Assembly: GCA_021782055.1 (NCBI GenBank)
Contig: JAJXVP010000052.1
Coordinates: 1-14,741 of the forward strand
Reading direction: 5' to 3'
DNA from: a bacterium
GTDB lineage: Bacteria; Spirochaetota; Spirochaetia; JABEVK01
Length of the DNA stretch: 14,741 nucleotides
Translations under genes and position numbers: made by a program
In this document: piece after piece, positions 8,413 through 14,741 of the stretch
How the letters are laid out: the number at the start of each line of letters is the position of its first letter
Position numbering within the stretch: position 1 is the first letter of the stretch
The notes under the pieces: model-generated
Told to the model about the DNA's origin: nothing
The model's input: the letters and a program-made list of their open reading frames with translations, nothing else
Database searches by the model: none

Positions 8413-8441
8413 ACTATACTGAGCACTTGGTTTCGGGTCAA
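8413..8441 (-). promoter_or_regulatory. Sigma70-type promoter of the zinc-ribbon gene
   Basis: On the minus strand TTGACC (8436-8441) and TATAGT (8413-8418) are separated by exactly 17 bases. Predicted transcription starts near 8406, giving a leader of about 17 bases that contains AAGGAG. The -35 overlaps the stop codon of the upstream GH79 gene. Both hexamers match consensus at five of six positions. Confidence 0.75.
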
Positions 8442-9955
8442 GGCGCCAGGCTCAAGAAGGCGCAAGACAAGGGTGGTAAAGAAATAGTCTGAGAATGATC
8501 TAAAGCTTCACTTTCCTTAGGGCTTGCTAGTCCCCACCAACGCTGAACCTCAGAGTGATCCCAATCCCACAGCATTCGGGGTAGCGCAGGTTTACCGTTC
8601 ACCAACAACAATTCAGGTGAATGCTTCGGGGCTGACAGGACAATTTTTTCTCTAATGGGTTGCCCTACCTCGACGTGGGCATAGGAATGGCGATTTAAGT
8701 TAATTACGATCAGCCAAATTCGTTGATCACCGCCAAAGGCCCACGCCCTGAGGTTCTTACCATTGACTTGCGGAGGCTCGTAAACGGGAGATCGTATCAG
8801 CTTTTTCCACAAAAAGCTGGCATAGAAATCGGGCCGCGGTCGCAAGGTTTTTTCTTCTAAAAGGCCATAATCGCTACCAACTAAGCTTTGACGGAACACC
8901 ACGTCTACTCCCTCCACGGCGTAAAGAGCCAACTGGTCGAGCCACCACAGGGTCGATAAGAAGGTATTTGATATCCCGGGTTCGCCACCGTAGAGGGCAT
9001 GTCCACTTTCTGTTATCCAGATTCGGGCATTTTGGGCTGCTGTGCCTTGAGCTGCTTGCTGGGCCCGTTTTACAGGTCTTCGTGCACTGTCCAAAATGCG
9101 CGAGTTCAATAATGTGTAAGGTTTCGCTCGGCGTACCGCAAAACGACCTCGTCGAGATTGCTGCGGATAAAAATGAAAACTCAGGACATCTAAGGCCTGA
9201 GCCTCTGAGCTTCGACAGAATTGGGGAATCAGAGGATGAGGTTCCCCGATCAGTGGCCAAACAGCCGAGGCGGGCCCAACGCGAAGTGCCTGCGGCGTCC
9301 ACCTCTGGCATATGGCGGCAAAAACCCCAAAATCATGCGCATATTGCCGCGCAGAGACACGGTGTTTGAGACCCCACAAAAAAGGATAGGCGTTGACTTC
9401 GTTTCCCAGCTCCCATGCGGCTACCGGGATTTTTTTTCGCGCGGTATATCGTAAAAGGCGTTCGGTGTCCTGACTTAGCCAGTTACCGTTCTGGTCGCGA
9501 GCTTCTGGGCCTGCTGCAACGGTGAATAATAACCCTAATCCTGTCGATTGGCAAAAGTCCGCCAACTGCTTCCAAAGTTTTTTCTTTAAGGTGAAAATCT
9601 GTTCGGGAGTGGTGTAGGAGGCGTCAACCGCCGGGGTAGTTGTTGACCCAGCCCAGCCGGAAGCTGGATCTTCACGATAAAATCCGTAGCGGATTCGGTC
9701 AGCTTCAGTTCCCCCCACGCGAAGAAAGGCCGGCCCCAGGAGGCGCGTGTACATCCTTAGGAGGGGGTTGGCCAGCGAAAGCGGCGATGTTTTTGTCCTT
9801 GACAACCCATTGCGGGTGCCTTTGCTGGTTCCCCACCAATGCCCACCGATAATCAGTGAAGCATCTATCGTGAATGAGAGAAAATTTTCATTCAAGTGGC
9901 GAACGTTGTTGCGTGAAACCCTGAGCTGATACTTTTGAGTCCTAGGCTTTGTCAT
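8438..9955 (-). CDS. GH79 heparanase-like glycoside hydrolase without signal peptide
   Basis: A 505-residue enzyme resembling heparanase-type GH79 beta-glucuronidases: an N-terminal strand ENFLSFTIDA (residues 23-32, as in heparanase FLSVTIDA), FLRVGGTEAD (78-87), WELGNEVNAY (181-190) with the expected acid/base Glu186, the FHFYP strand near 260, and WITESG (313-318) with the expected nucleophile Glu316. A conserved block follows, with WWLDQLAL and GVDVVFRQSLVG. Residues about 390-505 form the beta-sandwich seen in the family. Members cleave glucuronic-acid-containing glycans, usually outside the cell, yet the protein begins right at the catalytic fold with no signal peptide. No alternative start exists upstream before an in-frame TAG. 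The substrate cannot be told from sequence. The ribosome binding site is poor. It ends where the zinc-ribbon promoter begins and is divergent from the flavodoxin-like gene. Confidence 0.88.
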   Translation of the reverse strand: MTKPRTQKYQLRVSRNNVRHLNENFLSFTIDASLIIGGHWWGTSKGTRNGLSRTKTSPLSLANPLLRMYTRLLGPAFLRVGGTEADRIRYGFYREDPASGWAGSTTTPAVDASYTTPEQIFTLKKKLWKQLADFCQSTGLGLLFTVAAGPEARDQNGNWLSQDTERLLRYTARKKIPVAAWELGNEVNAYPFLWGLKHRVSARQYAHDFGVFAAICQRWTPQALRVGPASAVWPLIGEPHPLIPQFCRSSEAQALDVLSFHFYPQQSRRGRFAVRRAKPYTLLNSRILDSARRPVKRAQQAAQGTAAQNARIWITESGHALYGGEPGISNTFLSTLWWLDQLALYAVEGVDVVFRQSLVGSDYGLLEEKTLRPRPDFYASFLWKKLIRSPVYEPPQVNGKNLRAWAFGGDQRIWLIVINLNRHSYAHVEVGQPIREKIVLSAPKHSPELLLVNGKPALPRMLWDWDHSEVQRWWGLASPKESEALDHSQTISLPPLSCAFLSLAP

Positions 9956-9990
9956 GGCTGGAACATCTTGAGAATTTTCTCTATGGTAGG

Positions 9991-10019
9991 ACTATGCGTG
10001 TGGCGATTATTTATTTCAA
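9991..10019 (-). promoter_or_regulatory. Candidate promoter of the GH79 gene
   Basis: On the minus strand TTGAAA (10014-10019), 17 bases, then CATAGT (9991-9996). The -10 covers the ATG of the divergent flavodoxin-like gene at 9994. The predicted leader is about 29 bases. The -10 match is only fair (four of six). Confidence 0.4.
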
Positions 10020-10410
10020 GGCAGGAAAGCGAAATTCTTTGGAACTCCTATCCCGTGAAATGGCTCGAAAATGGCAAGCGGTAGGCCACCAGGTCGAAGT
10101 CATGGAAGCAAAACCGGGAGAAGACCTTCGTTTAGCCCGCTTTGATTACGTTGTATTGGGTACCGAGAGTAGTTCTTTATGGGGAAAATTGCCGACAAGA
10201 CTGCCTCAAGTGTTATCTCAGGCGGGCCAAGTGGCAGGTAAACGGAGTTTTGCCTTTGTCTGCCCGTCAGGATTTCGGACGCAAAAGCTCCTTTCTCGGC
10301 TCATGAAAGCCATGGAAAATGAAGGTATGCTTGTCAACTACGCCGAAATTCTGTCTTCGGTTTCTGAAGCGAGTTTAGCCGCCGAAAAAGTCCCACTGCA
10401 AAGGCCTTAA
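9994..10410 (+). CDS. Flavodoxin-like fold protein with atypical phosphate loop
   Basis: A 138-residue protein with the alternating strand/helix pattern of a flavodoxin fold: first strand MRVAIIYF, then helix NSLELLSREMARKW, strand HQVEVMEA, strand FDYVVLGTES, and strand RSFAFVCPSG. In true flavodoxins the loop after the first strand is SxTGNT-like and holds the FMN phosphate; here it reads KAGKRNS, which does not match, so FMN binding is uncertain. ATG 9994 is chosen because it begins at the first strand and follows TAGG; an in-frame TTG at 9949 would add 15 residues lacking family character and overlap the GH79 start. Redox role or a non-redox use of the fold cannot be decided. It faces the exported-protein gene with a shared hairpin at their 3' ends. 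Confidence 0.75.
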   Translation: MRVAIIYFKAGKRNSLELLSREMARKWQAVGHQVEVMEAKPGEDLRLARFDYVVLGTESSSLWGKLPTRLPQVLSQAGQVAGKRSFAFVCPSGFRTQKLLSRLMKAMENEGMLVNYAEILSSVSEASLAAEKVPLQRP

Positions 10411-10427
10411 AGACCTTAAAGGCCTTT
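10400..10427. terminator. Candidate bidirectional hairpin between convergent genes
   Basis: AAAGGCCTT (10400-10408) and AAGGCCTTT (10419-10427) form a perfect 9-pair stem with a 10-base loop. The two convergent stop codons (10408-10410 plus, 10416-10418 minus) fall inside it. The U tract is short in both directions (three T in the stem), so terminator efficiency is uncertain. Confidence 0.5.
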
Positions 10428-10919
10428 CCAACGCCAGCCTAAGCTGATTTGGCAGATGCTCACTGATGCGAGGAGAACTTTGGTCTCAACAAAGAGGGGG
10501 CCATAACCCACGTCCGCACCCAAATAGGGGGCCGAAACGGACGGCCCTCCGAGAGCCCCGCTCATAAAACGCAGACTAAAAGGTTTGAAAAAAATCCAGT
10601 CCCAGTAGACTTGACCCCAGCCTTCCCATAGAACTGGCCAGGTAGTACTGGGCGAATAGAGGGCCTGCAGGCCTGCGCTGACCCCCCACGATATTTGCTT
10701 CGTGAATTGGTACCTCCAGGCCCCTTCAAAGCCTAAACGTTGATCCCATTCTGGCCCCGTAGCCCAGGGAAGCCACTGGCCCGCATAAACAGCCACATCA
10801 AATTTGTTAGGATAAAGCTCACTCGGCAACTTTGAGGTGTTCGGTGACTCTGCAAACAGTGGTGGGACAAGGGTAGCCAAGAATGTAAAAAGACAAAGTC
10901 CAGTGGCTAGGGCTTTCAT
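10416..10919 (-). CDS. Small exported protein, probably outer-membrane beta-barrel-like; function unknown
   Basis: A 167-residue protein. Residues 1-23 form a clear Sec signal peptide: Lys2, a hydrophobic core, and a likely cleavage after PPLFA. The mature part is rich in aromatic residues and glycine, with alternating patterns (FDVAVYAGQWLPW, ISWGVSAGLQALY, YLGADVGYGPLFVETKVLL) and ends in a strand LGWRWKGL, suggesting a small beta-barrel. The family is not recognised. The length would fit roughly eight strands. The ATG has GGGAGGTG four bases upstream, a strong ribosome binding site. A promoter and an operator-like palindrome lie upstream. Neighbouring genes give no clue to its job. Confidence 0.75.
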   Translation of the reverse strand: MKALATGLCLFTFLATLVPPLFAESPNTSKLPSELYPNKFDVAVYAGQWLPWATGPEWDQRLGFEGAWRYQFTKQISWGVSAGLQALYSPSTTWPVLWEGWGQVYWDWIFFKPFSLRFMSGALGGPSVSAPYLGADVGYGPLFVETKVLLASVSICQISLGWRWKGL

Positions 10920-10947
10920 GGCACCTCCCGTGCATCACTCCTTCAGC

Positions 10948-10974
10948 ATCCTAGATGACAAGCACTTTTGTCAA
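10948..10974 (-). promoter_or_regulatory. Candidate promoter with overlapping palindrome for the exported-protein gene
   Basis: On the minus strand TTGACA (10969-10974), 15 bases, then TAGGAT (10948-10953). The -35 is perfect but the spacer is short and the -10 fair. A palindrome, GACAA, six bases, TTGTC (10957-10972), overlaps the -35 and spacer where a repressor could sit. Confidence 0.45.
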
Positions 10975-10996
10975 ATTTTGTTTGATGCATTCTTAG

Positions 10997-11025
10997 TTGG
11001 CATAGCGGTAATTTCAAGTTAATCT
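10997..11025 (+). promoter_or_regulatory. Weak candidate promoter of the epimerase-like gene
   Basis: TTGGCA (10997-11002), 17 bases, TAATCT (11020-11025). Predicted transcription would begin near 11032, which is itself an in-frame ATG, so the message could be leaderless. The -10 match is weak (three of six). Confidence 0.25.
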
Positions 11026-11913
11026 GTGAGGATGATAGTCCTTGAAAATGATTACTTGCGGGCTGGTTTTGTTCCAGAAGGTGCCGAATGGCGAAGTTTT
11101 CAAGAAAAAGTCCATGGAACTGAACTGTTATGGCAGGCAGACCCCGCTTTTTGGCCTCGGAGTGCGCCTCTGTTGTTCCCCATCGTCGGAGCGCTTAAAA
11201 ACAACCGTTACCGGCTTGGCAGCAAAGAATACCCCTTAGGTCGTCACGGTTTTGCCCGAGACCAGCAGTTTTCGGTTATCGAGCAAACGAAATCGCAGGT
11301 GCGGTTCCAACTAACCAGCAATGTTCAAACTAGCGCCGTATATCCGTTCGATTGGCGTTTTGAAGTGCATTACCGCTTGTATCAAAAAGTTCTCTCCACG
11401 ACCTTCCTGGTCACCAATACTGGGGCACAGTCCATGCTCTTTTCGTTGGGAGCTCACCCGGCTTTTGCTATTCCCCGGGGGGAGGAAACCTGGGAGGATC
11501 ATTGGTTGGAATTTGAGTTTGCAGAGAACTTGAATCGTCACTTTTTAAATTCACAGGGTTTGTTCAGTGGGGAAATTCAACCCCTGCCAACCGTAGGTCG
11601 AGTTCTGCGCTTAACCAGAGCTCTTTTCGAACAGGACGCCGTCGTCATTAAAAAAATGCGAAGTTCACGGGTAACTCTGAAGAGTGATGCTCACCCTTTG
11701 GCTCTCAGTATCGAATTTCCCGGCTTTCCGTACTTCGGTATTTGGGCTCCGCCGCAGGCGCCCTTTGTTTGTCTCGAACCTTGGTGTGGCCTAGCTGACA
11801 AGGCTGGTTCCGATACGAACCAACCTCGCTTTGAAGAAAAAGAAGGGTTAATTACACTACCGCCCGGGAAAGCCTTTCAACGAACCTTTGCGGTCACCGT
11901 CGAAGGGCTCTGA
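11026..11913 (+). CDS. Aldose-1-epimerase-like (LacX type) sugar mutarotase family protein
   Basis: A 295-residue protein of the galactose-mutarotase fold, LacX-like subgroup. Visible family motifs are LLFPIVGALKNNRY (residues 49-62), RHGFARD (73-79; His74 aligns with a catalytic-site histidine), GAHPAFAIP (142-150; His144) and CLEPWCG (249-255; Glu251, the likely general base). Such enzymes interconvert alpha and beta anomers of hexoses, or act on hexose-6-phosphates; the substrate here is unknown, and the protein should be cytoplasmic as it has no signal peptide. The start is uncertain: GTG at 11026 has no ribosome binding site, and ATG at 11032 fits the family N-terminus better (MIVLENDYL) but follows GTGAGG with no gap. 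It converges on the rubredoxin-like gene with 23 bases between. Confidence 0.88.
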   Translation: MRMIVLENDYLRAGFVPEGAEWRSFQEKVHGTELLWQADPAFWPRSAPLLFPIVGALKNNRYRLGSKEYPLGRHGFARDQQFSVIEQTKSQVRFQLTSNVQTSAVYPFDWRFEVHYRLYQKVLSTTFLVTNTGAQSMLFSLGAHPAFAIPRGEETWEDHWLEFEFAENLNRHFLNSQGLFSGEIQPLPTVGRVLRLTRALFEQDAVVIKKMRSSRVTLKSDAHPLALSIEFPGFPYFGIWAPPQAPFVCLEPWCGLADKAGSDTNQPRFEEKEGLITLPPGKAFQRTFAVTVEGL

Positions 11914-11936
11914 CCAAGGGAAAAGTGGCTTGTCGT

Positions 11937-12542
11937 TTAAGAGGCTTTCGGCTTTTTCTTTTTGCCTAAAAAGATCTTGTCGCCAGGCATTGCACCATGC
12001 AACAGGGTGACACCTATCTTGCCCAAAATTGTACCGCAGGCGAGGGATATGACTGCAGCCCCCAGGTAACCCAGCCACAGACCCATATCTTGTAGGCCAT
12101 TTTGTGAGAACGCCAAAATCGCTTGTGCTAAAGAAGACAGAAGATACAGGATACCTATTGCCATCTTGCGGCGGAGAATCGGTGTGGTAACTTTTCGGTA
12201 GCGAACTTTACCATCAAAAATTCCGGACAAAAAGCCTGCTAAAACGGCGATCGGGAATAACCACGACAAAAGCTGAAGGCTAGACCAAAGCCAATGCTGA
12301 GCTCCAACCGGAAGCAAAGGAAATACCAGGGCCATAAGAATTAACAAGCCGCCCAAAGTTTCGGGAAAGTGTACGACGATGGGGTGAATATCCAGATCAA
12401 GAAGGAGACGCCGCACCCCAGTTACTTTGTCTTCATAGGGTTCGAACATTTGGGCTTTGACCCCACAGGCAGGACAGAATTCGCCCAAGGCGCTTTTTTC
12501 CATAATGTAGCCGCAGGCTTTGCAACGAACAAGTTCTTTCAC
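11937..12542 (-). CDS. Rubredoxin-like zinc/iron ribbon fused to a DUF2231-like membrane domain
   Basis: A 201-residue protein. Residues 1-30 hold a rubredoxin-like knuckle pair, CKAC (Cys7, Cys10) and CPAC (Cys23, Cys26), the spacing seen in the rubredoxin-like tail of rubrerythrins, which binds one iron or zinc. From residue 52 on comes HPIVVHFPETLGG, the DUF2231 signature with its two histidines, followed by about four membrane helices (roughly 63-80, 87-107, 125-145, 153-178). The tail is Lys-rich. It lies downstream of cydAB in the same direction, about 80 bases away, with AAAGGAGT six bases before a GTG start. The obvious inference is a membrane electron carrier or oxygen-defence partner of cytochrome bd; the metal and partner are unproven. 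Two hairpins lie just upstream. Confidence 0.8.
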   Translation of the reverse strand: MKELVRCKACGYIMEKSALGEFCPACGVKAQMFEPYEDKVTGVRRLLLDLDIHPIVVHFPETLGGLLILMALVFPLLPVGAQHWLWSSLQLLSWLFPIAVLAGFLSGIFDGKVRYRKVTTPILRRKMAIGILYLLSSLAQAILAFSQNGLQDMGLWLGYLGAAVISLACGTILGKIGVTLLHGAMPGDKIFLGKKKKPKAS

Positions 12543-12557
12543 TCTACACTCCTTTGT

Positions 12558-12579
12558 GGGGTCTACCTTGGTAAACCCC
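12558..12579 (-). promoter_or_regulatory. Stable hairpin immediately before the rubredoxin-like gene's ribosome binding site
   Basis: On the minus strand GGGGTTTACC and GGTAGACCCC pair along their length with one G-U wobble and a tight loop. It ends one or two bases before ACAAAGGAG. No T tract follows, so it is more likely an RNA-processing, stability or translation-control element than a terminator. Confidence 0.5.
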
Positions 12580-12585
12580 GTTGTT

Positions 12586-12620
12586 AAAATGGTAGCAATG
12601 ACTTTCTAAGCTACGATTTT
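12586..12620 (-). terminator. Imperfect hairpin directly after cydB, weak terminator candidate
   Basis: On the minus strand AAAAT-C-GTAGC and GCTAC-C-ATTTT pair around a 13-base loop with one C-C mismatch. It begins right after the cydB stop. The T tract is only four bases, so partial termination at most. Confidence 0.35.
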
Positions 12621-13670
12621 CTAATAATGGCCCTGCGATGCGTCAACTTTACCTTTAAAAATCCTGTAGACAAAGATGGTATAAACCATCACAACCGCTA
12701 GAGCGATAAAGCCCAACACGCCTAAGAATTGCAAACTGTACAACGGGTTCGAAACTCCCGCTTTGAAGACCGTCAACGAAAAATCAGGGGAGATGCTGGA
12801 GCGCACCATCGTAGGAAATTGCACGGCGCCGATAAATAACCAAACAGCGCCGACCAACAGTGACGAAAAAATAAATGGGCGGGAGTCTTTTTCGCCTGCG
12901 TGAGTAAGAACTAAGCCTACTAAGGAAACTACGGCTACCACGACGGCTAGGGGGACGCCTACTAGTGCAAAAGGTTTTCCTACCGGCGCAGAACCTTTGA
13001 GGTCGGCACCCCCTAAAAGCGCCACTAGCACCACGGCAATGACGAAAATTCCGGCAACAATCGTTTGGGGAAGCAAACTTTTGCGAGCTTCTGCAGCTAA
13101 ATCGCCCGAGGTTTTTCTGACCAGGTAAGTGGTTCCATGCAAAAGGCTCACAGCAACAAACGCGGCTCCCATAAGAACAGACAGCGGCGAAAGCGCCTCA
13201 AAAAAGGAGTGAGCAGGGTCCCATTCCATTGACGCGTTATACGGAAGCCCCGCCATGGTTGAGCCAATTGCTACACCGATGATGAACGGGATGAAAAAGC
13301 TCGAGAGCATAAACAGAACTTCCCAAAACCTGCGTCCTTTATGATCGTGAACCCAAGCTTCAAAAGAAACCGGCCTGAGCATAACGAAAACCATCAGCAA
13401 GACTACCCAGGGGTAAAGCCCGGACAATAATCCCGCGAAGACAACAGGGAAAGACGCAAAAATCGCCCCCCCACCAATTAAGCCGTAAAGCTCGTTTCCA
13501 TCCCATAAGGGCCAAATCGTATTCAGTTGTATAAGGCGATGTTCGGGGCTTTTGGTGAAAGGAAGGCGCATTCCGATACCCAAATCAAACCCATCGAGCC
13601 AGGTAAAGATAAAGAGGGCTGCACCAATGATTATGAACCAATAACTTTGCCAAAAGGCTAGCGGGGTCAT
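12621..13670 (-). CDS. cydB: Cytochrome bd ubiquinol/menaquinol oxidase subunit II
   Basis: A 349-residue inner-membrane protein with about nine hydrophobic helices, partner of CydA in the cytochrome bd oxidase that reduces oxygen to water with electrons from quinol. Recognised motifs: FIFTWLDGFDLGIGM (residues 20-34), TIWPLWDGNELYGLIGGGAIFASFP (51-75 region) and FVMLRPVSFEAW (95-106), all at the expected positions near the N-terminus. Length fits the family (around 340-380). The usual NQVW/NEVW after WDG is NELY here, a modest departure. The ATG overlaps the cydA stop by four bases (ATGA), so the two subunits are translated together. No CydX-like small ORF is visible after it, and the CydDC transporter is not in the window. 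Confidence 0.95.
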   Translation of the reverse strand: MTPLAFWQSYWFIIIGAALFIFTWLDGFDLGIGMRLPFTKSPEHRLIQLNTIWPLWDGNELYGLIGGGAIFASFPVVFAGLLSGLYPWVVLLMVFVMLRPVSFEAWVHDHKGRRFWEVLFMLSSFFIPFIIGVAIGSTMAGLPYNASMEWDPAHSFFEALSPLSVLMGAAFVAVSLLHGTTYLVRKTSGDLAAEARKSLLPQTIVAGIFVIAVVLVALLGGADLKGSAPVGKPFALVGVPLAVVVAVVSLVGLVLTHAGEKDSRPFIFSSLLVGAVWLFIGAVQFPTMVRSSISPDFSLTVFKAGVSNPLYSLQFLGVLGFIALAVVMVYTIFVYRIFKGKVDASQGHY

Positions 13671-14741
13671 TGTTGGCCTCCTTGTGCTTGATCAGAGGTC
13701 TCTGCAGGAGGGGTAATACCCTTTTTCACCATAGCGGGTAAAAAGCGGAAAAATACTACAAATATCAGAATATAAACCAACGAAAAGAAGATGAGCGAGA
13801 ACAAAACATAGCCCGGATTCAAACCCTGGGTAACGGCGTCAGCCGTGCGGAGCCCGGGAAAGCCGATGGCAGGATCCGGATAGATCGTCCAGGGTTGCCT
13901 TCCGATTTCTGCCGTTATCCAACCCGTTTCGACTCCGATATAGGGCAACGGGGTGCATATCATTATTGCGATCAACGATTTCTTTTTGCGAGTTAAGGTG
14001 CCTCGGGCATGGAAAATCATGCCCAAAAGTAAAACCACTATGAGAATTGAACCTACCATGACCATCACCCTAAAAGTCTGGAACTCAGACTGAACGGGGG
14101 GACGGTCGGCGGGGTTAGGGGCAAGTTCGTTGAGGCCCCTGACTTTGTAATTGAAGTTAAAGTCATAAAAGTAGCTCAGCATGCCGGGTAGAGGCAGGCC
14201 AATGACTTTTTGATCCTTTTCGTCAACCCAGCCCAGAGCGTACAGGGGGGCGTCTGTCTGCGAATTGTAGACGCCTTCCATGGCAGCCCCCTTAATAGGC
14301 TGATATTTTTCAATCTCAAGAACGGACGCGTGTCCCAAAATAGGTAAAGCCAGTGAACAAATCAGGGCGACGGTTCCCGCGATGGTCATCATTTTGGCGG
14401 CGGCAACTTGCTCGCGTCCTTTGTACATAAAATAGGCGGCAATCGCAAACAGCAAGAACGTCCCCACCAACCACGCCGCCGCTACTGTGTGGAAGAAGCG
14501 TAGAAGAGTAGAGGGATTAAAATTCATTGCTAACCAATTGTCGAGGATAAGCTTTCCATCAGCATAATGGACTCCGGCAGGAGTTTGCATCCACGAGTTA
14601 GCAGCGATAATGATAAAGGCCGAAAAATGGGACCCGACAAACACCAGAAGCGTCGACCACCAATACAGCATCGGTTTGACCTTCTTTCTACCGAAGAAGA
14701 GCACGCCGATGAAAACCGACTCGAGGGTGAAGGCGACGACG
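13667..14741 (-). CDS. cydA: Cytochrome bd oxidase subunit I (5' end beyond the window)
   Basis: The last 357 codons are present; the start lies past 14741. The frame is open to the window edge, so the GTG at 14704 is an internal valine, not a start. Counting from the edge, FTLES (Glu7) fits the Glu107 region of E. coli CydA, SHFSAF and AANSWMQTP (46-54) are signature motifs, FFHTVAAAWLVG (82-93) carries His84, the likely heme b558 ligand equivalent to E. coli His186, and FRVMVMVG holds Met226, equivalent to Met393. EIGRQPWTIY (278-287) is the conserved quinol-side motif. The segment between the helices that form the Q-loop is short, so this is the short-Q-loop type rather than the E. coli long type. 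The missing part would include the first heme-ligand His19 region. Confidence 0.95.
   Translation of the reverse strand, partial: VVAFTLESVFIGVLFFGRKKVKPMLYWWSTLLVFVGSHFSAFIIIAANSWMQTPAGVHYADGKLILDNWLAMNFNPSTLLRFFHTVAAAWLVGTFLLFAIAAYFMYKGREQVAAAKMMTIAGTVALICSLALPILGHASVLEIEKYQPIKGAAMEGVYNSQTDAPLYALGWVDEKDQKVIGLPLPGMLSYFYDFNFNYKVRGLNELAPNPADRPPVQSEFQTFRVMVMVGSILIVVLLLGMIFHARGTLTRKKKSLIAIMICTPLPYIGVETGWITAEIGRQPWTIYPDPAIGFPGLRTADAVTQGLNPGYVLFSLIFFSLVYILIFVVFFRFLPAMVKKGITPPAETSDQAQGGQQ

Noticed and set aside
8238..8492. 84-codon plus-strand frame
   Set aside because: Runs antisense through the zinc-ribbon gene and its promoter; the minus-strand gene has promoter, ribosome site, CxxC pairs and terminator.
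8874..9311. 145-codon minus-strand frame overlapping the GH79 gene
   Set aside because: Out-of-frame shadow of the GH79 coding sequence; composition is Ser/Arg/Cys-rich with no domain pattern.
8968..9369. 133-codon open frame on the plus strand opposite the GH79 gene
   Set aside because: It lies entirely inside the GH79 coding region, which has clear family motifs; the translation has no recognisable domain or ribosome binding site.
9949..9993. TTG start giving a 153-residue flavodoxin-like protein
   Set aside because: The extra 15 residues do not fit the fold, which begins with strand MRVAIIYF at 9994, and the longer form would overlap the GH79 start.
11914..11960. T-rich stretch after the epimerase-like gene as a terminator
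   Set aside because: No stable stem precedes the T tract; the T-rich bases are explained by Lys codons at the end of the opposing gene.
14702..14704. GTG as the start of cydA
   Set aside because: The frame continues upstream to the window edge with conserved CydA residues (FTLES), so the codon is internal and the gene is cut by the window.
1..14741. CRISPR arrays, insertion sequences, tRNA or rRNA genes
   Set aside because: I saw no regularly spaced repeats, transposase motifs, terminal inverted repeats or tRNA cloverleaf pattern on either strand.

Overview
The window looks like ordinary chromosomal DNA of a diderm (Gram-negative-type) bacterium with moderate GC. It is densely packed with short gaps and shows no mobile element, CRISPR array, tRNA or rRNA. 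One secreted barrel-like protein supports an outer membrane. The 54-residue zinc-ribbon protein at 8225-8389, together with a large membrane-anchored SpoIIE phosphatase, reminds me of spirochaetes. That assignment is from memory and tentative.

Layout, left to right. Positions 1-80 (+) hold what may be the tail of an upstream gene, followed after 3 bases by a 725-residue membrane/SpoIIE-type phosphatase (84-2261, +). The phosphatase has a strong terminator that lies inside the 3' coding end of the opposing TPR gene. Positions 8145-2286 (-) form a tight operon in the order MoxR ATPase, DUF58 protein, TgpA-like transglutaminase membrane protein, TPR protein; each junction overlaps or is translationally coupled. 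The DUF58 gene appears to start inside the end of moxR and to need a -1 shift at a run of nine T to read through. Next comes a self-contained zinc-ribbon gene with its own promoter and terminator (8225-8389, -), then a heparanase-like GH79 glycosidase with no signal peptide (8438-9955, -). A divergent flavodoxin-like gene (9994-10410, +) follows, then a small exported barrel-like protein (10416-10919, -) and a divergent LacX-type aldose-1-epimerase-like gene (11026-11913, +). The right end is a minus-strand respiratory cluster: cydA (5' end outside the window), cydB, and a rubredoxin-like/DUF2231 membrane protein.

How the genes may work together. MoxR, DUF58, TgpA and TPR proteins are a known co-occurring set, thought to act in assembly or quality control of envelope proteins; here the set lacks a von Willebrand (BatA/BatB) protein. 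The cydAB plus rubredoxin-like pair suggests oxygen reduction at the membrane, for microaerobic growth or oxygen defence. The GH79 and epimerase-like genes point to sugar handling, but they are not in one operon. The observation I would check first is the apparent frameshift at the start of the DUF58 gene.
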